From: Nocardiopsis flavescens
GTDB taxonomy: Bacteria; Actinomycetota; Actinomycetes; Streptosporangiales; Streptosporangiaceae
DNA length: 64,000 bases
Assembly: GCF_900141985.1 (NCBI RefSeq)
Contig: NZ_FQZK01000001.1
Span: 124,001-188,000, forward strand
Reading direction: 5' to 3'
Of this stretch, positions 31,820 through 39,482 are shown piece after piece. Numbering within the stretch: position 1 is the stretch's first letter; the number at the start of each line of letters is the position of its first letter. The position numbers and the translations under genes are program-made. The notes below the pieces were generated by a model, which had not been told where the DNA came from, searched no databases, and saw only the letters and a program-made list of their open reading frames with translations.

Positions 31820-32356
31820 TCAGGCGCGGGCGCGGTGCGCGCGCACCCGGGCGCGGGTGGCGCACCGCTTGGAGCAGAACCGGCGCGTGCTGCCGCTGCC
31901 GGTGTCGATGAAGACCAGGTCGCAGCCGTGGGCCGCGCACACCCCGCCCGGCGGGCGCTGGCGGTCGGTCAGCAGCAGCGCCAGCACCAGGCCTGCCGAG
32001 GCGGCGAACCACTCCGCCAGCGGCGCGTCGTCGCAGGAGTCGGTGTGCACGTGCCAGTGCGAGGTGCCGCCGTGGTCGGTGAGCCGGGGCCGGTGCGCCC
32101 CGGCCAGCAGGGCGTTGACCGCGGCTGCCGCCGCCGCGGCGGTGTCCGCGGCCAGGACGGCGCGGATCCGCCCGGCCGCCCCGCGCATGGCTTCGACGTC
32201 GGCGCCGGCGACCGGGTCGGTCTCGCCGTGGGCGCGCAGCACCTCCCGCACCCGCCCGGGACCGGTGTCCGGCCGGGCCAGGGCGTTGACGAGGTCGGCG
32301 GTGCGGGCGGCGACCGCGCGCACCGAGCGGCCGGTGAGGGCGGTCGGGGTGGGCAT
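31820..32356 (-). CDS. CGNR zinc-finger regulator
   Basis: A 178-residue protein of the CGNR family: an N-terminal ABATE-like helical domain (LTGRSVRAVAARTADLVNAL, DVEAMRGAAGRIRAVLAAD) and a C-terminal zinc finger CAAHGCDLVFIDTGSGSTRR then FCSKRCATRARVRAHRA. The usual CGNR tetrad reads CATR here, preserving the cysteine and arginine. These are stress-responsive transcription regulators with a probable ligand-binding N-terminal part. It is divergent from the MFS exporter at 32412 with a shared 8-bp palindrome between, so it most likely regulates that exporter. Confidence 0.87.
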   Translation of the reverse strand: MPTPTALTGRSVRAVAARTADLVNALARPDTGPGRVREVLRAHGETDPVAGADVEAMRGAAGRIRAVLAADTAAAAAAAVNALLAGAHRPRLTDHGGTSHWHVHTDSCDDAPLAEWFAASAGLVLALLLTDRQRPPGGVCAAHGCDLVFIDTGSGSTRRFCSKRCATRARVRAHRARA

Positions 32357-32365
32357 GCGGCCACT

Positions 32366-32394
32366 GTAACGCCTCTTCTGGTTTGTGGCGTTAC
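32366..32394. promoter_or_regulatory. Operator in the CGNR/MFS divergent promoter
   Basis: GTAACGCC (32366-32373) and GGCGTTAC (32387-32394) are perfect inverted arms 13 bases apart, centred in the 55-base gap between the two divergent starts. The CGNR protein is the obvious candidate to bind it. Confidence 0.6.
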
Positions 32395-32398
32395 CCCG

Positions 32399-32404
32399 TA
32401 GCGT
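32399..32404 (+). promoter_or_regulatory. Candidate -10 of a leaderless promoter
   Basis: TAGCGT ends seven bases before GTG 32412 and no Shine-Dalgarno sequence lies between, so the exporter mRNA probably begins at its start codon. It overlaps the right side of the operator region, which would allow direct repression. Confidence 0.4.
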
Positions 32405-32411
32405 CCGGGCC

Positions 32412-33560
32412 GTGCGCGACGTGACGAGGTACCTGGGCGGTGCGACCGCGGCCCGGACGGGCGATGAGATGTCGGGGCCGGCGCTGCTGCTGCTGGGGAT
32501 GGCGCTGACGGGCGAGGCCGTGGCGGGTTCGGCGCTGCTGGCCGGGCTGACCGGGGCGGCGGCCGTGGGAGGCCCGCTGGTGGGCGCCCTGCTGGACCGC
32601 TCCGCCCGGCCCGGGCGGCTGTTGGCGTGGGCGCTGTGCGCCTACGCGGCGGGGCTGGTGGCGCTGGCCCTGGCGGTGGGCCGGGTGCCCCTGCCCCTGG
32701 CGGTCGGCGCCGCGGCGGCGGTGGGGCTGCTGGGCCCGGCGCTCTCGGGCGGGTGGACCGCGCAGCTGCCCCGGGCGGTGCCCTCCGCCCCGCGCGGGCG
32801 GGTTGACGCCTGGGACGCGATGACCTTCGGCGCCGCCTCCCTGCTGGGACCGGCGCTGGCGGGCGCCGTCGCCGTCCTGGCCGGGGCGGGTGCGGCGCTG
32901 GCCTGCGCCGCCGCGCTCATCGCCCTGGCGGTCCCGGCCGCGCTGGCGCTGCCCGGCGCCCCCGCCGCCCGGCCCGCGGGCCGGGTGCTCCCCCGGCTGT
33001 GGGAGGGGGTGCGGGCGGTGCTGGCCCCGGGGGCGCTGCGGTGGGCGACCGCGGTCAGCGCGCTGTCCGTCGCCGGGACCGGGATGCTCGTGGTGTGCGC
33101 GCCGCTGCTGGGGATGCGCCTGATGGGCGGCGCCGAGCAGGGGGCGCTGCTGCTGGCCGGGATGGCGGTGTGCTCGCTGGCCGCCAACCTGGTGATGGCT
33201 CGCCGGCCCGGCGCGGTCTCCCCCGACGCCCTGCTGCGGGTGTGCGTGGCCGTGCAGGCCGCCGGTACCGCGGGGGCGGCGTGGGCGGCGTCGGCGTCCT
33301 GCACGCCGGCGCTGGTGGCCGCGGTGGCGCTGGTGGGCGCGGCCGAGGGGCCCCAGCTGGCCGCCCTGTTCGCGATCCGCCACCGCGAGGCGCCCGAACC
33401 CCTGCGGGCGCGGGTCTTCACCACCGGGGCGAGCCTGAAGATCTCGGCGTTCGCCGCGGGTGCGCCGCCGGCCGGGCCGCTGGCGCAGTCCTCGGTCCCG
33501 GCGTGCCTGGTCGCGGCGGCGCTGCTGCACGCGGTCGCGGCGCTGGCCCCCCGCCGGTAG
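32412..33560 (+). CDS. MFS transporter, probable drug/metabolite exporter
   Basis: A 382-residue major facilitator with about twelve hydrophobic segments. Early features are RYLGGATAARTGDEMSGPAL, LLLGMALTG and VGGPLVGALLDRSARPGRLL, the last standing where MFS proteins carry the loop 2-3 signature. The C-terminal half has ASASCTPALVAAVALVGAAE then HREAPEPLRARVFTTGASLK. Shape and length fit putative efflux proteins rather than nutrient porters. The start at GTG 32412 is chosen from the -10 TAGCGT seven bases upstream; GTG 32385 would overlap the operator. It is divergent from the CGNR regulator and is followed 39 bases later by a WYL regulator. Substrate unknown. Confidence 0.85.
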   Translation: MRDVTRYLGGATAARTGDEMSGPALLLLGMALTGEAVAGSALLAGLTGAAAVGGPLVGALLDRSARPGRLLAWALCAYAAGLVALALAVGRVPLPLAVGAAAAVGLLGPALSGGWTAQLPRAVPSAPRGRVDAWDAMTFGAASLLGPALAGAVAVLAGAGAALACAAALIALAVPAALALPGAPAARPAGRVLPRLWEGVRAVLAPGALRWATAVSALSVAGTGMLVVCAPLLGMRLMGGAEQGALLLAGMAVCSLAANLVMARRPGAVSPDALLRVCVAVQAAGTAGAAWAASASCTPALVAAVALVGAAEGPQLAALFAIRHREAPEPLRARVFTTGASLKISAFAAGAPPAGPLAQSSVPACLVAAALLHAVAALAPRR

Positions 33561-33599
33561 CGGACACGTCCTGGCCTGCACTGCTGGCAGACTGCGGGT

Positions 33600-34556
33600 A
33601 TGTCGACCACCACGTCCTCACGCCTGCTGCGCCTGCTCTCCCTGCTCCAGACCCGCAAGGACTGGCCCGGCGGGGAGCTGGCCGAGCGCCTGGAGGTGAG
33701 CGCCCGCACCGTGCGCCGCGATGTGGACCGGCTGCGCGAGCTGGGCTACCCGATCCGGGCCACCATGGGCACCGGCGGCGGCTACCAGCTGGGCGTGGGC
33801 GCCGCGCTGCCCCCGCTGCTGCTGGACGACGAGGAGGCCGTCGCCGTCGCGGTGGGGCTGCGCACCGCCGCGCAGGGCGGGGTGCGCGGCATCGAGGAGA
33901 CCTCGGTGCGCGCCCTGGCCAAGCTCCTCATGGTGCTGCCCTCCCGGCTGCGCCGCCGGGTGGAGGCCCTGGGCGGCTTCACCGTGCCCGTGCCGGGCGG
34001 CGGCCCCGTCGTGGACGCCGACGTGCTGGCGCTGGTGGCGGGCGTGTGCCGGGACGGGGAGCGGCTGCGCTTCGACTACGAGCGCCACGACGGCACCGTC
34101 GCCCGGCGCGTCACCGAGCCGCACCGCCTGGTCTCGCGGGGGCGGCTGTGGTACCTGGTGGCCTGGGACAACGAGCGCGACGACTGGCGGACCTTCCGGG
34201 TGGACCGGATGCGCCCGCTCACCCCGACCGGGCCGCGGGTGCCCCCGCGCGACCCGCCCGCGCAGGGGGTGGCCGCCTACCTGGCCGAGCGGATGAACTT
34301 CCACATGTGGCCGCACCGGGCCAGGGTGCGGCTGTTCGTGGACGCCGAGGAGGCGGAGCGGCGCGGCATCGGCGCGTACGGGCGGCTGGAGCCGGCGGAC
34401 GCGGACTCCTGTGTGCTGGAGGTCGCGGGCGACTCGCTGCGGATGATGGCCTGCTACCTGGCCATGCTGGACGTGGAGATGCGTGTGGAGGAGCCCGGGG
34501 AGCTGCGCGCCGAGATGGCGGCGCTGTCCGAGCGCCTGCGCCGCGCCGCGGGCTGA
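33600..34556 (+). CDS. WYL-domain transcriptional regulator (YafY type)
   Basis: A 318-residue regulator. The N-terminal winged HTH reads SRLLRLLSLLQTRKDWPGGE then LAERLEVSARTVRRDVDRLR (residues 7-46); the middle WYL domain shows YERHDGTVARRVTEPHRLVS, RGRLWYLVAWDNERDDWRTF and RVDRMRPL (about 160-205); a WCX-type C-terminal part ends the protein (HRARVRLFVDAEEAE...). WYL domains sense small ligands or nucleic acids and often control stress or defence genes. ATG 33600 lies six bases after CAGACT with no ribosome site, again a leaderless pattern. Its target may be the exporter upstream, or itself; nothing decides. Confidence 0.9.
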   Translation: MSTTTSSRLLRLLSLLQTRKDWPGGELAERLEVSARTVRRDVDRLRELGYPIRATMGTGGGYQLGVGAALPPLLLDDEEAVAVAVGLRTAAQGGVRGIEETSVRALAKLLMVLPSRLRRRVEALGGFTVPVPGGGPVVDADVLALVAGVCRDGERLRFDYERHDGTVARRVTEPHRLVSRGRLWYLVAWDNERDDWRTFRVDRMRPLTPTGPRVPPRDPPAQGVAAYLAERMNFHMWPHRARVRLFVDAEEAERRGIGAYGRLEPADADSCVLEVAGDSLRMMACYLAMLDVEMRVEEPGELRAEMAALSERLRRAAG

Positions 34557-34559
34557 CCC

Positions 34560-35135
34560 TCAGAGGCGCCGGTACTCGGTGAGGTCGATGTCGACGGAGT
34601 AGGGCAGGTCGACCTTCAAGCGATTACGGTGCAGGCCAGAAGGAATGTAGCGGTTCGTGGCAGGGTCGAGTTCGTACACGTACACCACAGGGTCGCCGTT
34701 CTTCTTCTCGATCCGCCAGAAGTGAGGGATTCCCGCTTCTGCATAGAGCTGGGGTTTGCGCACCCGGTCCCGATCGACCGACTCGGGGGAGACGACCTCA
34801 CCCACCAACGTGACCGAGGCAGGTGCGAAACTCGTCTGCTCCTCGTCCACTGCGGAGGCGTCAACCACCAACAGATCGGGTTCAGGGCGTTGACGAGGAC
34901 CGAGCGTGACCGTCATCTCGCGCCGGACCCGGTATTCCGGGGGAGCGCACGAGCGCAACCGCTGGACCAAGATGTCCAGGAAAACGCTGTGAAAGCCCTT
35001 CTGAGGACTCACGAGAACGAGGCTCCCGTCGATCAGTTCGGTGTGGGGGGGCAGCTCAGGCAGTCTGTCGAGGTCCTCGGCTCTGAAGCCCCCGGGCGGA
35101 GGGATGAGCCAGTCGGGCACCGGCTGCGCGCACAT
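34560..35135 (-). CDS. Uma2 family (DUF820) PD-(D/E)XK nuclease-like protein
   Basis: A 191-residue Uma2-type protein. The family core is recognisable: LPELPPHTELIDGSLVLVSP, the helix HSVFLDILVQRLRSC, RPEPDLLVVDASA with the catalytic-type Asp, and LVGEVVSPESVDRDRVRKPQ then YAEAGIPHFWRIE with the E...K pair of the PD-(D/E)XK fold. Its role is unknown despite the fold; the genes are abundant in actinomycetes and cyanobacteria. G+C is lower than neighbouring genes. The start at 35135 follows AGGTGGGGAC. A perfect palindrome AAGTGTCC-N5-GGACACTT lies just upstream at 35159. It is convergent with the WYL gene (3-base gap). Confidence 0.87.
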   Translation of the reverse strand: MCAQPVPDWLIPPPGGFRAEDLDRLPELPPHTELIDGSLVLVSPQKGFHSVFLDILVQRLRSCAPPEYRVRREMTVTLGPRQRPEPDLLVVDASAVDEEQTSFAPASVTLVGEVVSPESVDRDRVRKPQLYAEAGIPHFWRIEKKNGDPVVYVYELDPATNRYIPSGLHRNRLKVDLPYSVDIDLTEYRRL

Positions 35136-35158
35136 GTCCCCACCTAACGATCGTCGAA

Positions 35159-35179
35159 AAGTGTCCTTGGAGGACACTT
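35159..35179. promoter_or_regulatory. XRE/DUF397-type operator before the Uma2 gene
   Basis: AAGTGTCC (35159-35166) and GGACACTT (35172-35179), perfect 8-bp arms with a 5-nt centre. In actinomycetes such AGTGTCC-type palindromes accompany XRE-DUF397 regulator pairs; no such pair is adjacent here, so a trans-acting regulator is likely. It also lies about 140 bases upstream of the GNAT start. Confidence 0.6.
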
Positions 35180-35315
35180 GAGGCCCACAAAGGTCATTGA
35201 GATCGATCGTAGTCGGCCGGGCCGTCCTTCGCCGGGGAACTCCCCACGGGGACACCCCAAAGCAACTACTGTGAGCAGCTACACGATTTCCCAGAGTGAT
35301 GAAAGTGGGATCAGC

Positions 35316-36209
35316 GTGCTCGACCGCGCCCTCAGCCCGACGTCCGACCGCCACCTCCTGCCGACCGTGCGCGACCTGTGCCCCGGCTACCGGATCGCCC
35401 GCTGGGACTCCCCCGCCGCCCTGACGGCCGACCGCCGCGCCCGCCTGCACGCGCTGCTGCGCGGCCTGGCCGCCCGCGCCTTCGGAGCCGACCACTCGGC
35501 CTACTGGCACGCCCGCGTCGAGGGCGGGTTCTTCGACCGGGTCACCGCCCTGGCCCTGGTCATGGACCGCACGGGCGTCCCCGTCGGCTGGGGCGGCTAC
35601 CACCGGCTGCACCTGGCCGGGCGGCCCGCCCTGTACCTGGACGCCACCGGCGTGGTGCCCGCCCACCGCCGCAGCGGCATCACCTCGGCGCTGATGACGC
35701 ACTTCCTGACCCGCGAGATCCGCACCCGGCCGCTGCGCGGCATGGACGTGGTCATGCGCACCCGCCACCCGGCCGTCTACGCCGGGTGGCTGCACAACCT
35801 GGGCCCCCAGCGGGTCTTCCCCAACACGCGCCGGCCCCTCCCCGCTCGGGTCCGGCGCGTGGCCGCCGACGCCGCCGACTGGCTCGGCGACGGCCCCGGC
35901 CTGGACCCCGACACCCTCGTGGTGCGCGACGCCTACCGCGTGTTCGACGGCGACGTCTACGGGGTGCGCCCGCGCAGCGGCCACAGCGACATCGACGACC
36001 TCTTCGCCCGCACCGTCGGACCCAAGGACGCCCTCATGGTGGTGGCGCACATGGACGCCGCCGCGCTCGCCCGCTGCGCCCTGGCCCGCGCCGCCCGCTC
36101 GCGGGTGCGCCGCATGCCCTCCCTGGGCGGGCGGCCCCGGCGCGGCGGACGCGCCGCCGCGCCGGTCCACCCCGACACCGTCGGGCTGCTCACAGCGGCA
36201 CGGCCTTGA
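35316..36209 (+). CDS. GNAT family N-acetyltransferase
   Basis: A protein of about 297 residues with a single GNAT fold in the first two-thirds. The acetyl-CoA motif A is YLDATGVVPAHRRSGITSAL (about 106-125), preceded by ALALVMDRTGVPVGWGGYHR. The C-terminal third is basic (ALARAARSRVRRMPSLGG) and unassigned. The start is uncertain: GTG 35316 follows AAAGTGGGA; GTG 35271 or an ATG-equivalent further upstream would extend a low-complexity head. Its last 20 bases overlap the 3' end of the convergent Gfo/Idh gene. The substrate may be an antibiotic, a polyamine or a protein amine; not determinable. Confidence 0.75.
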   Translation: MLDRALSPTSDRHLLPTVRDLCPGYRIARWDSPAALTADRRARLHALLRGLAARAFGADHSAYWHARVEGGFFDRVTALALVMDRTGVPVGWGGYHRLHLAGRPALYLDATGVVPAHRRSGITSALMTHFLTREIRTRPLRGMDVVMRTRHPAVYAGWLHNLGPQRVFPNTRRPLPARVRRVAADAADWLGDGPGLDPDTLVVRDAYRVFDGDVYGVRPRSGHSDIDDLFARTVGPKDALMVVAHMDAAALARCALARAARSRVRRMPSLGGRPRRGGRAAAPVHPDTVGLLTAARP

Positions 36210-37203
36210 CCGTGGGCGCGGTGTAGACCAGCCCGCCCATGTCGCGCACCCTGTCGGTGAGCGCGGCCAGGCGCAGGCTCTCGTCCCAGGTCATGTCCGG
36301 GCTCTGGGAGAGCCCGGCCGCCACACACCGGGCGACCTCCTCGGCCTCGTACTCGTAGCCGTTGGCGCGGAAGGGCCGCTCCAGGACCTCCGGTTCGGCG
36401 CCCTCCCGGTACAGGACCGCCTCGGTCGCCGCCCAGAACAGCGGCAGCTCCACCCGCCCCCGCGTCCCGGCCAGCACCGCCCGGTTGGGCAGGGCGGTGA
36501 GCGAGGCGCACGACAGGGTGGCCGTCGCGCCGTGCTCCCCGCGCACCAGCACCGTGGTGTGGGTGTCCACCATGTGGTCCGGCGACAGCCGGCGGGTGGC
36601 CCCCACCACGGTCAGCTCCCCCAGGTACCACGAGGCCAGCATCAGCGGGTACACGCCCAGGTCCAGCAGGGCGCCGCCGCCCAGGTCGGCGTTGAACAGC
36701 CGGTGGTCGGGGTCGTAGGGGGCGCTGACGCCGAACTCGGCGGAGATCTGGCGCAGCTCGCCGATCGCCCCGTCGGCGACCAGCTCGCGGACCAGGCGGT
36801 GTACGGGGAGGAAGCGCGTCCACATCGCCTCCATGAGGAAGACGCCGTTGGCCCCGGCGGCCGCGGTCATCTCCGCCGCCTGGAGCGCGTTCATCGCCAT
36901 CGGCTTCTCCACCAGCACGTGCTTGCCCGCGTTCAGGCACAGCAGGGTGTGCGGGTGGTGCCAGGGGTGGGGGGTGGCGACGTAGACCGCGTCCACGTCG
37001 GGGTCGGCGGCCAGGTCCTCGTAGGACCCGTGGGCGCGGGCGACGCCCCAGGTCGAGGCGAACTCCCGGGACCGCTCCGGGGTGCGCGAGCCGACCGCGG
37101 TGACCCTCGCCGTGGGGGTGGCCCGCAGGCCCTCCATGAAGGAGTGGGCGATCCCGCCCGTGCCGAGCACGCCCCAGCGCAGTACGCCGTTCTCATCTGT
37201 CAT
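36190..37203 (-). CDS. Gfo/Idh/MocA family oxidoreductase
   Basis: A 337-residue NAD(P)-dependent sugar/inositol-type dehydrogenase. N-terminal Rossmann motif LRWGVLGTGGIAHSFMEGL (residues 8-26), the typical EKPMA in LVEKPMAMNALQAAEM (about 98-113) where Lys is the catalytic base, then the C-terminal substrate domain from DGAIGELRQISAEFG with GALLDLGVYPLML containing the family's H/Y-type active site region. Members oxidise or reduce sugars, inositols or aldehydes; the substrate is not predictable. It overlaps the convergent GNAT gene by 20 bases at the 3' ends. No sugar transporter or kinase lies near. Confidence 0.9.
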   Translation of the reverse strand: MTDENGVLRWGVLGTGGIAHSFMEGLRATPTARVTAVGSRTPERSREFASTWGVARAHGSYEDLAADPDVDAVYVATPHPWHHPHTLLCLNAGKHVLVEKPMAMNALQAAEMTAAAGANGVFLMEAMWTRFLPVHRLVRELVADGAIGELRQISAEFGVSAPYDPDHRLFNADLGGGALLDLGVYPLMLASWYLGELTVVGATRRLSPDHMVDTHTTVLVRGEHGATATLSCASLTALPNRAVLAGTRGRVELPLFWAATEAVLYREGAEPEVLERPFRANGYEYEAEEVARCVAAGLSQSPDMTWDESLRLAALTDRVRDMGGLVYTAPTVKAVPL

Positions 37204-37330
37204 GGATGCATCCTAAAAACACGGCCATCCCGGGGTCCGGGCGGGGGAAGGTCCTCGGTTTCCGGGCGCGGGGGCCGTACGGTGGCCCCAGGACGGCACG
37301 GAGCCGGTCCGGCGGACATCGGAGGGGGAC

Positions 37331-37714
37331 ATGGCGCAGACGCTCGCCCACAGGCTCGGGGTGCGCCCCGGGGACAGGCTGCTCGTCCTCAACGCGCCCG
37401 AGCGGTACCTGAGGCTGCTGGAGCCGCCGCCCGACGTGCACATCGACCTGGGCCCCATCGAGGGGGCCGAGTACGACTCCGCGCACCTGTTCGCCCTGGA
37501 CCGCGGGACGGTGGACCGCGAGCTGCACCCGCTCCTGAAGACCCTGTCCCCGGCCGCGGCGGTCTGGGTGTGCTACCCCCGGCGCGGCGGCACCATCATC
37601 ACCGACCTGGGCCCCGACAAGGGGTGGGACGTCCTGGTCGACGACGGGTGGCGCCCCGCCGCCCAGGAGGAGATCGACTCCGACTGGACGGCGCTGCGCT
37701 TCACCCGCGCCTGA
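37331..37714 (+). CDS. DUF3052-like hypothetical protein
   Basis: A 127-residue soluble protein. It opens AHRLGVRPGDRLLVLNAPER with a second conserved-looking stretch TLSPAAAVWVCYPRRGG and TIITDLGPDKGWDVLVDD; this pattern recalls DUF3052-type proteins, which keep a GDRVLVLNAP turn, but the assignment is tentative. ATG 37331 follows GGAGGGGGAC. It ends three bases from the stop of the convergent DUF4097 gene. Function unknown. Confidence 0.65.
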   Translation: MAQTLAHRLGVRPGDRLLVLNAPERYLRLLEPPPDVHIDLGPIEGAEYDSAHLFALDRGTVDRELHPLLKTLSPAAAVWVCYPRRGGTIITDLGPDKGWDVLVDDGWRPAAQEEIDSDWTALRFTRA

Positions 37715-37717
37715 ACC

Positions 37718-38692
37718 TCAGCGCTCGCGGACCTGGACGCTCCCGCTGACCGTGTCCACCTGCACGCGCGGCCCCGAGGCGGAGGTGTCCACCCCGATCT
37801 CGCGCCCGCCGGAGACCGACTCGCCGGTCACGTCGTAGGCGCCCGCGGGGACGCCCACGTCCACCGAGCCGCTGGTGGTCTCCACCGCCAGCGTCTGGAA
37901 GGGCTCGTCGGTGAGGACCTCCACGGCCCCCGAGACCGAGGAGACCTCGGCGGTGTCGAACCCGCCGCCGACCGAGACCCGGCCGCTGGTGGACTCGGCC
38001 TCCACCGCCGCGGCGGAGAACCCGCCGACGTCGACCGCCCCGGAGGTGCTGGAGGCGTACAGGCGCTCGCCCTCACCGGAGGCGGTGATGGCGCCGCTGG
38101 TGGTCTCCAGGTCGGCCGAGCCCGCCACGCCGGCGGCGTCGATGCGGCCGCTGGTGGTCTCCACCCGCACCTCGCCGGAGACGTCGGAGAGGTCCACCGC
38201 CCCGCTGACGGTGTCCACCTGCACCCCGGCGTCCAGGCCGGTGGCGCTGACCCCGCCGCCGATGGTCTCCACCTGCACCGACACACCGGCCGGGACGGCG
38301 ATGGCGTAGTCGACCGCGCAGCCGCCCACGAACCAGATGCCCGAGCACTCGGTCTCGATGCGCAGGTGGCCGTCCTCGGTCTCGATGTCCTCGTCGGGCT
38401 CCGAGAGCGGGGTGCCGCGCATCTCCCGGTCCACCAGGACCCGGTCGCCGTCGGTGCCGGTGAGGGTGACCCGCCCGCGGGTCTCGTTCTCCACGACCAG
38501 GCGCTCAGGGGAGGCGAAGGAGTCCTCCCTGCCGCCCCGGTCCACGCCCACGCTGCCCAGCACCGAGACCGCGGTCACCGCGATCAGGACCGCCACCAGG
38601 ACGCCGCCCAGCACCAGCCACGGTCCGGCGCGGAACCCGCTCCGGGGCTCCTTGCTCGACGAGGCGTACAGCCCCCGTGCCTTGAATGTCAC
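37718..38692 (-). CDS. DUF4097 membrane-anchored beta-repeat protein
   Basis: A 324-residue protein with a cytoplasmic N-terminus, one membrane helix (about 25-48, WLVLGGVLVAVLIAVTAVSV) and an exported or periplasm-like beta-helix built of repeated DTVSG, ETTSG and SSVSG turns (for example VQVDTVSGAVDLSDVSG and RVETTSGRIDAAGVAG). Two cysteines in ECSGIWFVGGCAVDY near 118-130 could bridge. The DUF4097 fold is usually a surface-exposed sensor or scaffold next to two-component systems. Here it follows the HK-RR operon by 49 bases on the same strand, so it is probably co-transcribed and may be a target or modulator of that system. Confidence 0.88.
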   Translation of the reverse strand: MTFKARGLYASSSKEPRSGFRAGPWLVLGGVLVAVLIAVTAVSVLGSVGVDRGGREDSFASPERLVVENETRGRVTLTGTDGDRVLVDREMRGTPLSEPDEDIETEDGHLRIETECSGIWFVGGCAVDYAIAVPAGVSVQVETIGGGVSATGLDAGVQVDTVSGAVDLSDVSGEVRVETTSGRIDAAGVAGSADLETTSGAITASGEGERLYASSTSGAVDVGGFSAAAVEAESTSGRVSVGGGFDTAEVSSVSGAVEVLTDEPFQTLAVETTSGSVDVGVPAGAYDVTGESVSGGREIGVDTSASGPRVQVDTVSGSVQVRER

Positions 38693-38741
38693 TTTCTTCC
38701 TCTCCGTCCGGGGCCCCTGCCCCGTCGTGCCGCGGTGCCGG

Positions 38742-39482
38742 TCAGTCCCGGTCGTGGTCGCGCAGGTAGTGCAGGACCGCCTGCACCCTGCGGTGGTCGT
38801 GGTCGTCCTGGCCCAGGTCGAGCTTGGTGAAGATCGACCGGATGTGCTTCTCCACCGCTCGCTCGGTGACGGTCAGCCGGGAGGCGATCCCGGCGTTGTT
38901 GAGGCCCTGGGCCATCACCTCCAGCACCTCGGTCTCCCGCGGGGTGAGCCGGTCCAGGGCGCTGCCCCGGTGTCCGCTGAGCAGCTGGGACACCACCTCG
39001 GGGTCGATCGCCGCGCCGCCGCCGGCCACCCGGCGCAGCACGGTGAGGAACTCGTCGATGTCGGCGACCCGGTCCTTGAGCAGGTAGCCGACCCGGGACA
39101 TGTCGCGCCCTCCGAACAGCTCGGCGGCGTAGCGTCCCACCACGTGCTGGGACAGCAGCAGCACCGCCACCTCCGGGTGCTCCTCGCGGATGCGGATGCC
39201 CGCCCGGATGCCCTCCTCGGAGTAGGTGGGCGGCATCCGGATGTCCACCAGGCACAGGTCCACCTCCGGGTGGGCGGCGATGGCGCCCATGAGCGCGTCG
39301 GCGTCGCCGACCTCGGCGAGCACCTCCACCCCGGCGTCCTCCAGCAGCCGGGCCATGCCGCTGCGCAGCAGCACCGAGTCCTCCGCGATGACCACCCGCG
39401 GCCCCGCCCCGGGGACCCCGCCCTGCTGCGCGGGCCGGGCCGGGGCCGGTCGCGCGTCGTGTCCGTGGAACACGGTTCTCAT
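38742..39482 (-). CDS. NarL/LuxR-type response regulator
   Basis: A 246-residue regulator. An extra 28-residue Pro/Ala-rich head precedes the receiver, which shows VVIAEDSVLLRSGMARLLED, phospho-acceptor D80 in LCLVDIRMPP and the Lys in YLLKDRVAD; the C-terminal HTH is LTPRETEVLEVMAQGLNNAG then IASRLTVTERAVEKHIRSIF. The ATG at 39480-39482 overlaps the kinase stop by four bases (ATGA), so the pair is translationally coupled. The start is set by that overlap; the head may be removed or disordered. The DUF4097 gene follows. Confidence 0.9.
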   Translation of the reverse strand: MRTVFHGHDARPAPARPAQQGGVPGAGPRVVIAEDSVLLRSGMARLLEDAGVEVLAEVGDADALMGAIAAHPEVDLCLVDIRMPPTYSEEGIRAGIRIREEHPEVAVLLLSQHVVGRYAAELFGGRDMSRVGYLLKDRVADIDEFLTVLRRVAGGGAAIDPEVVSQLLSGHRGSALDRLTPRETEVLEVMAQGLNNAGIASRLTVTERAVEKHIRSIFTKLDLGQDDHDHRRVQAVLHYLRDHDRD

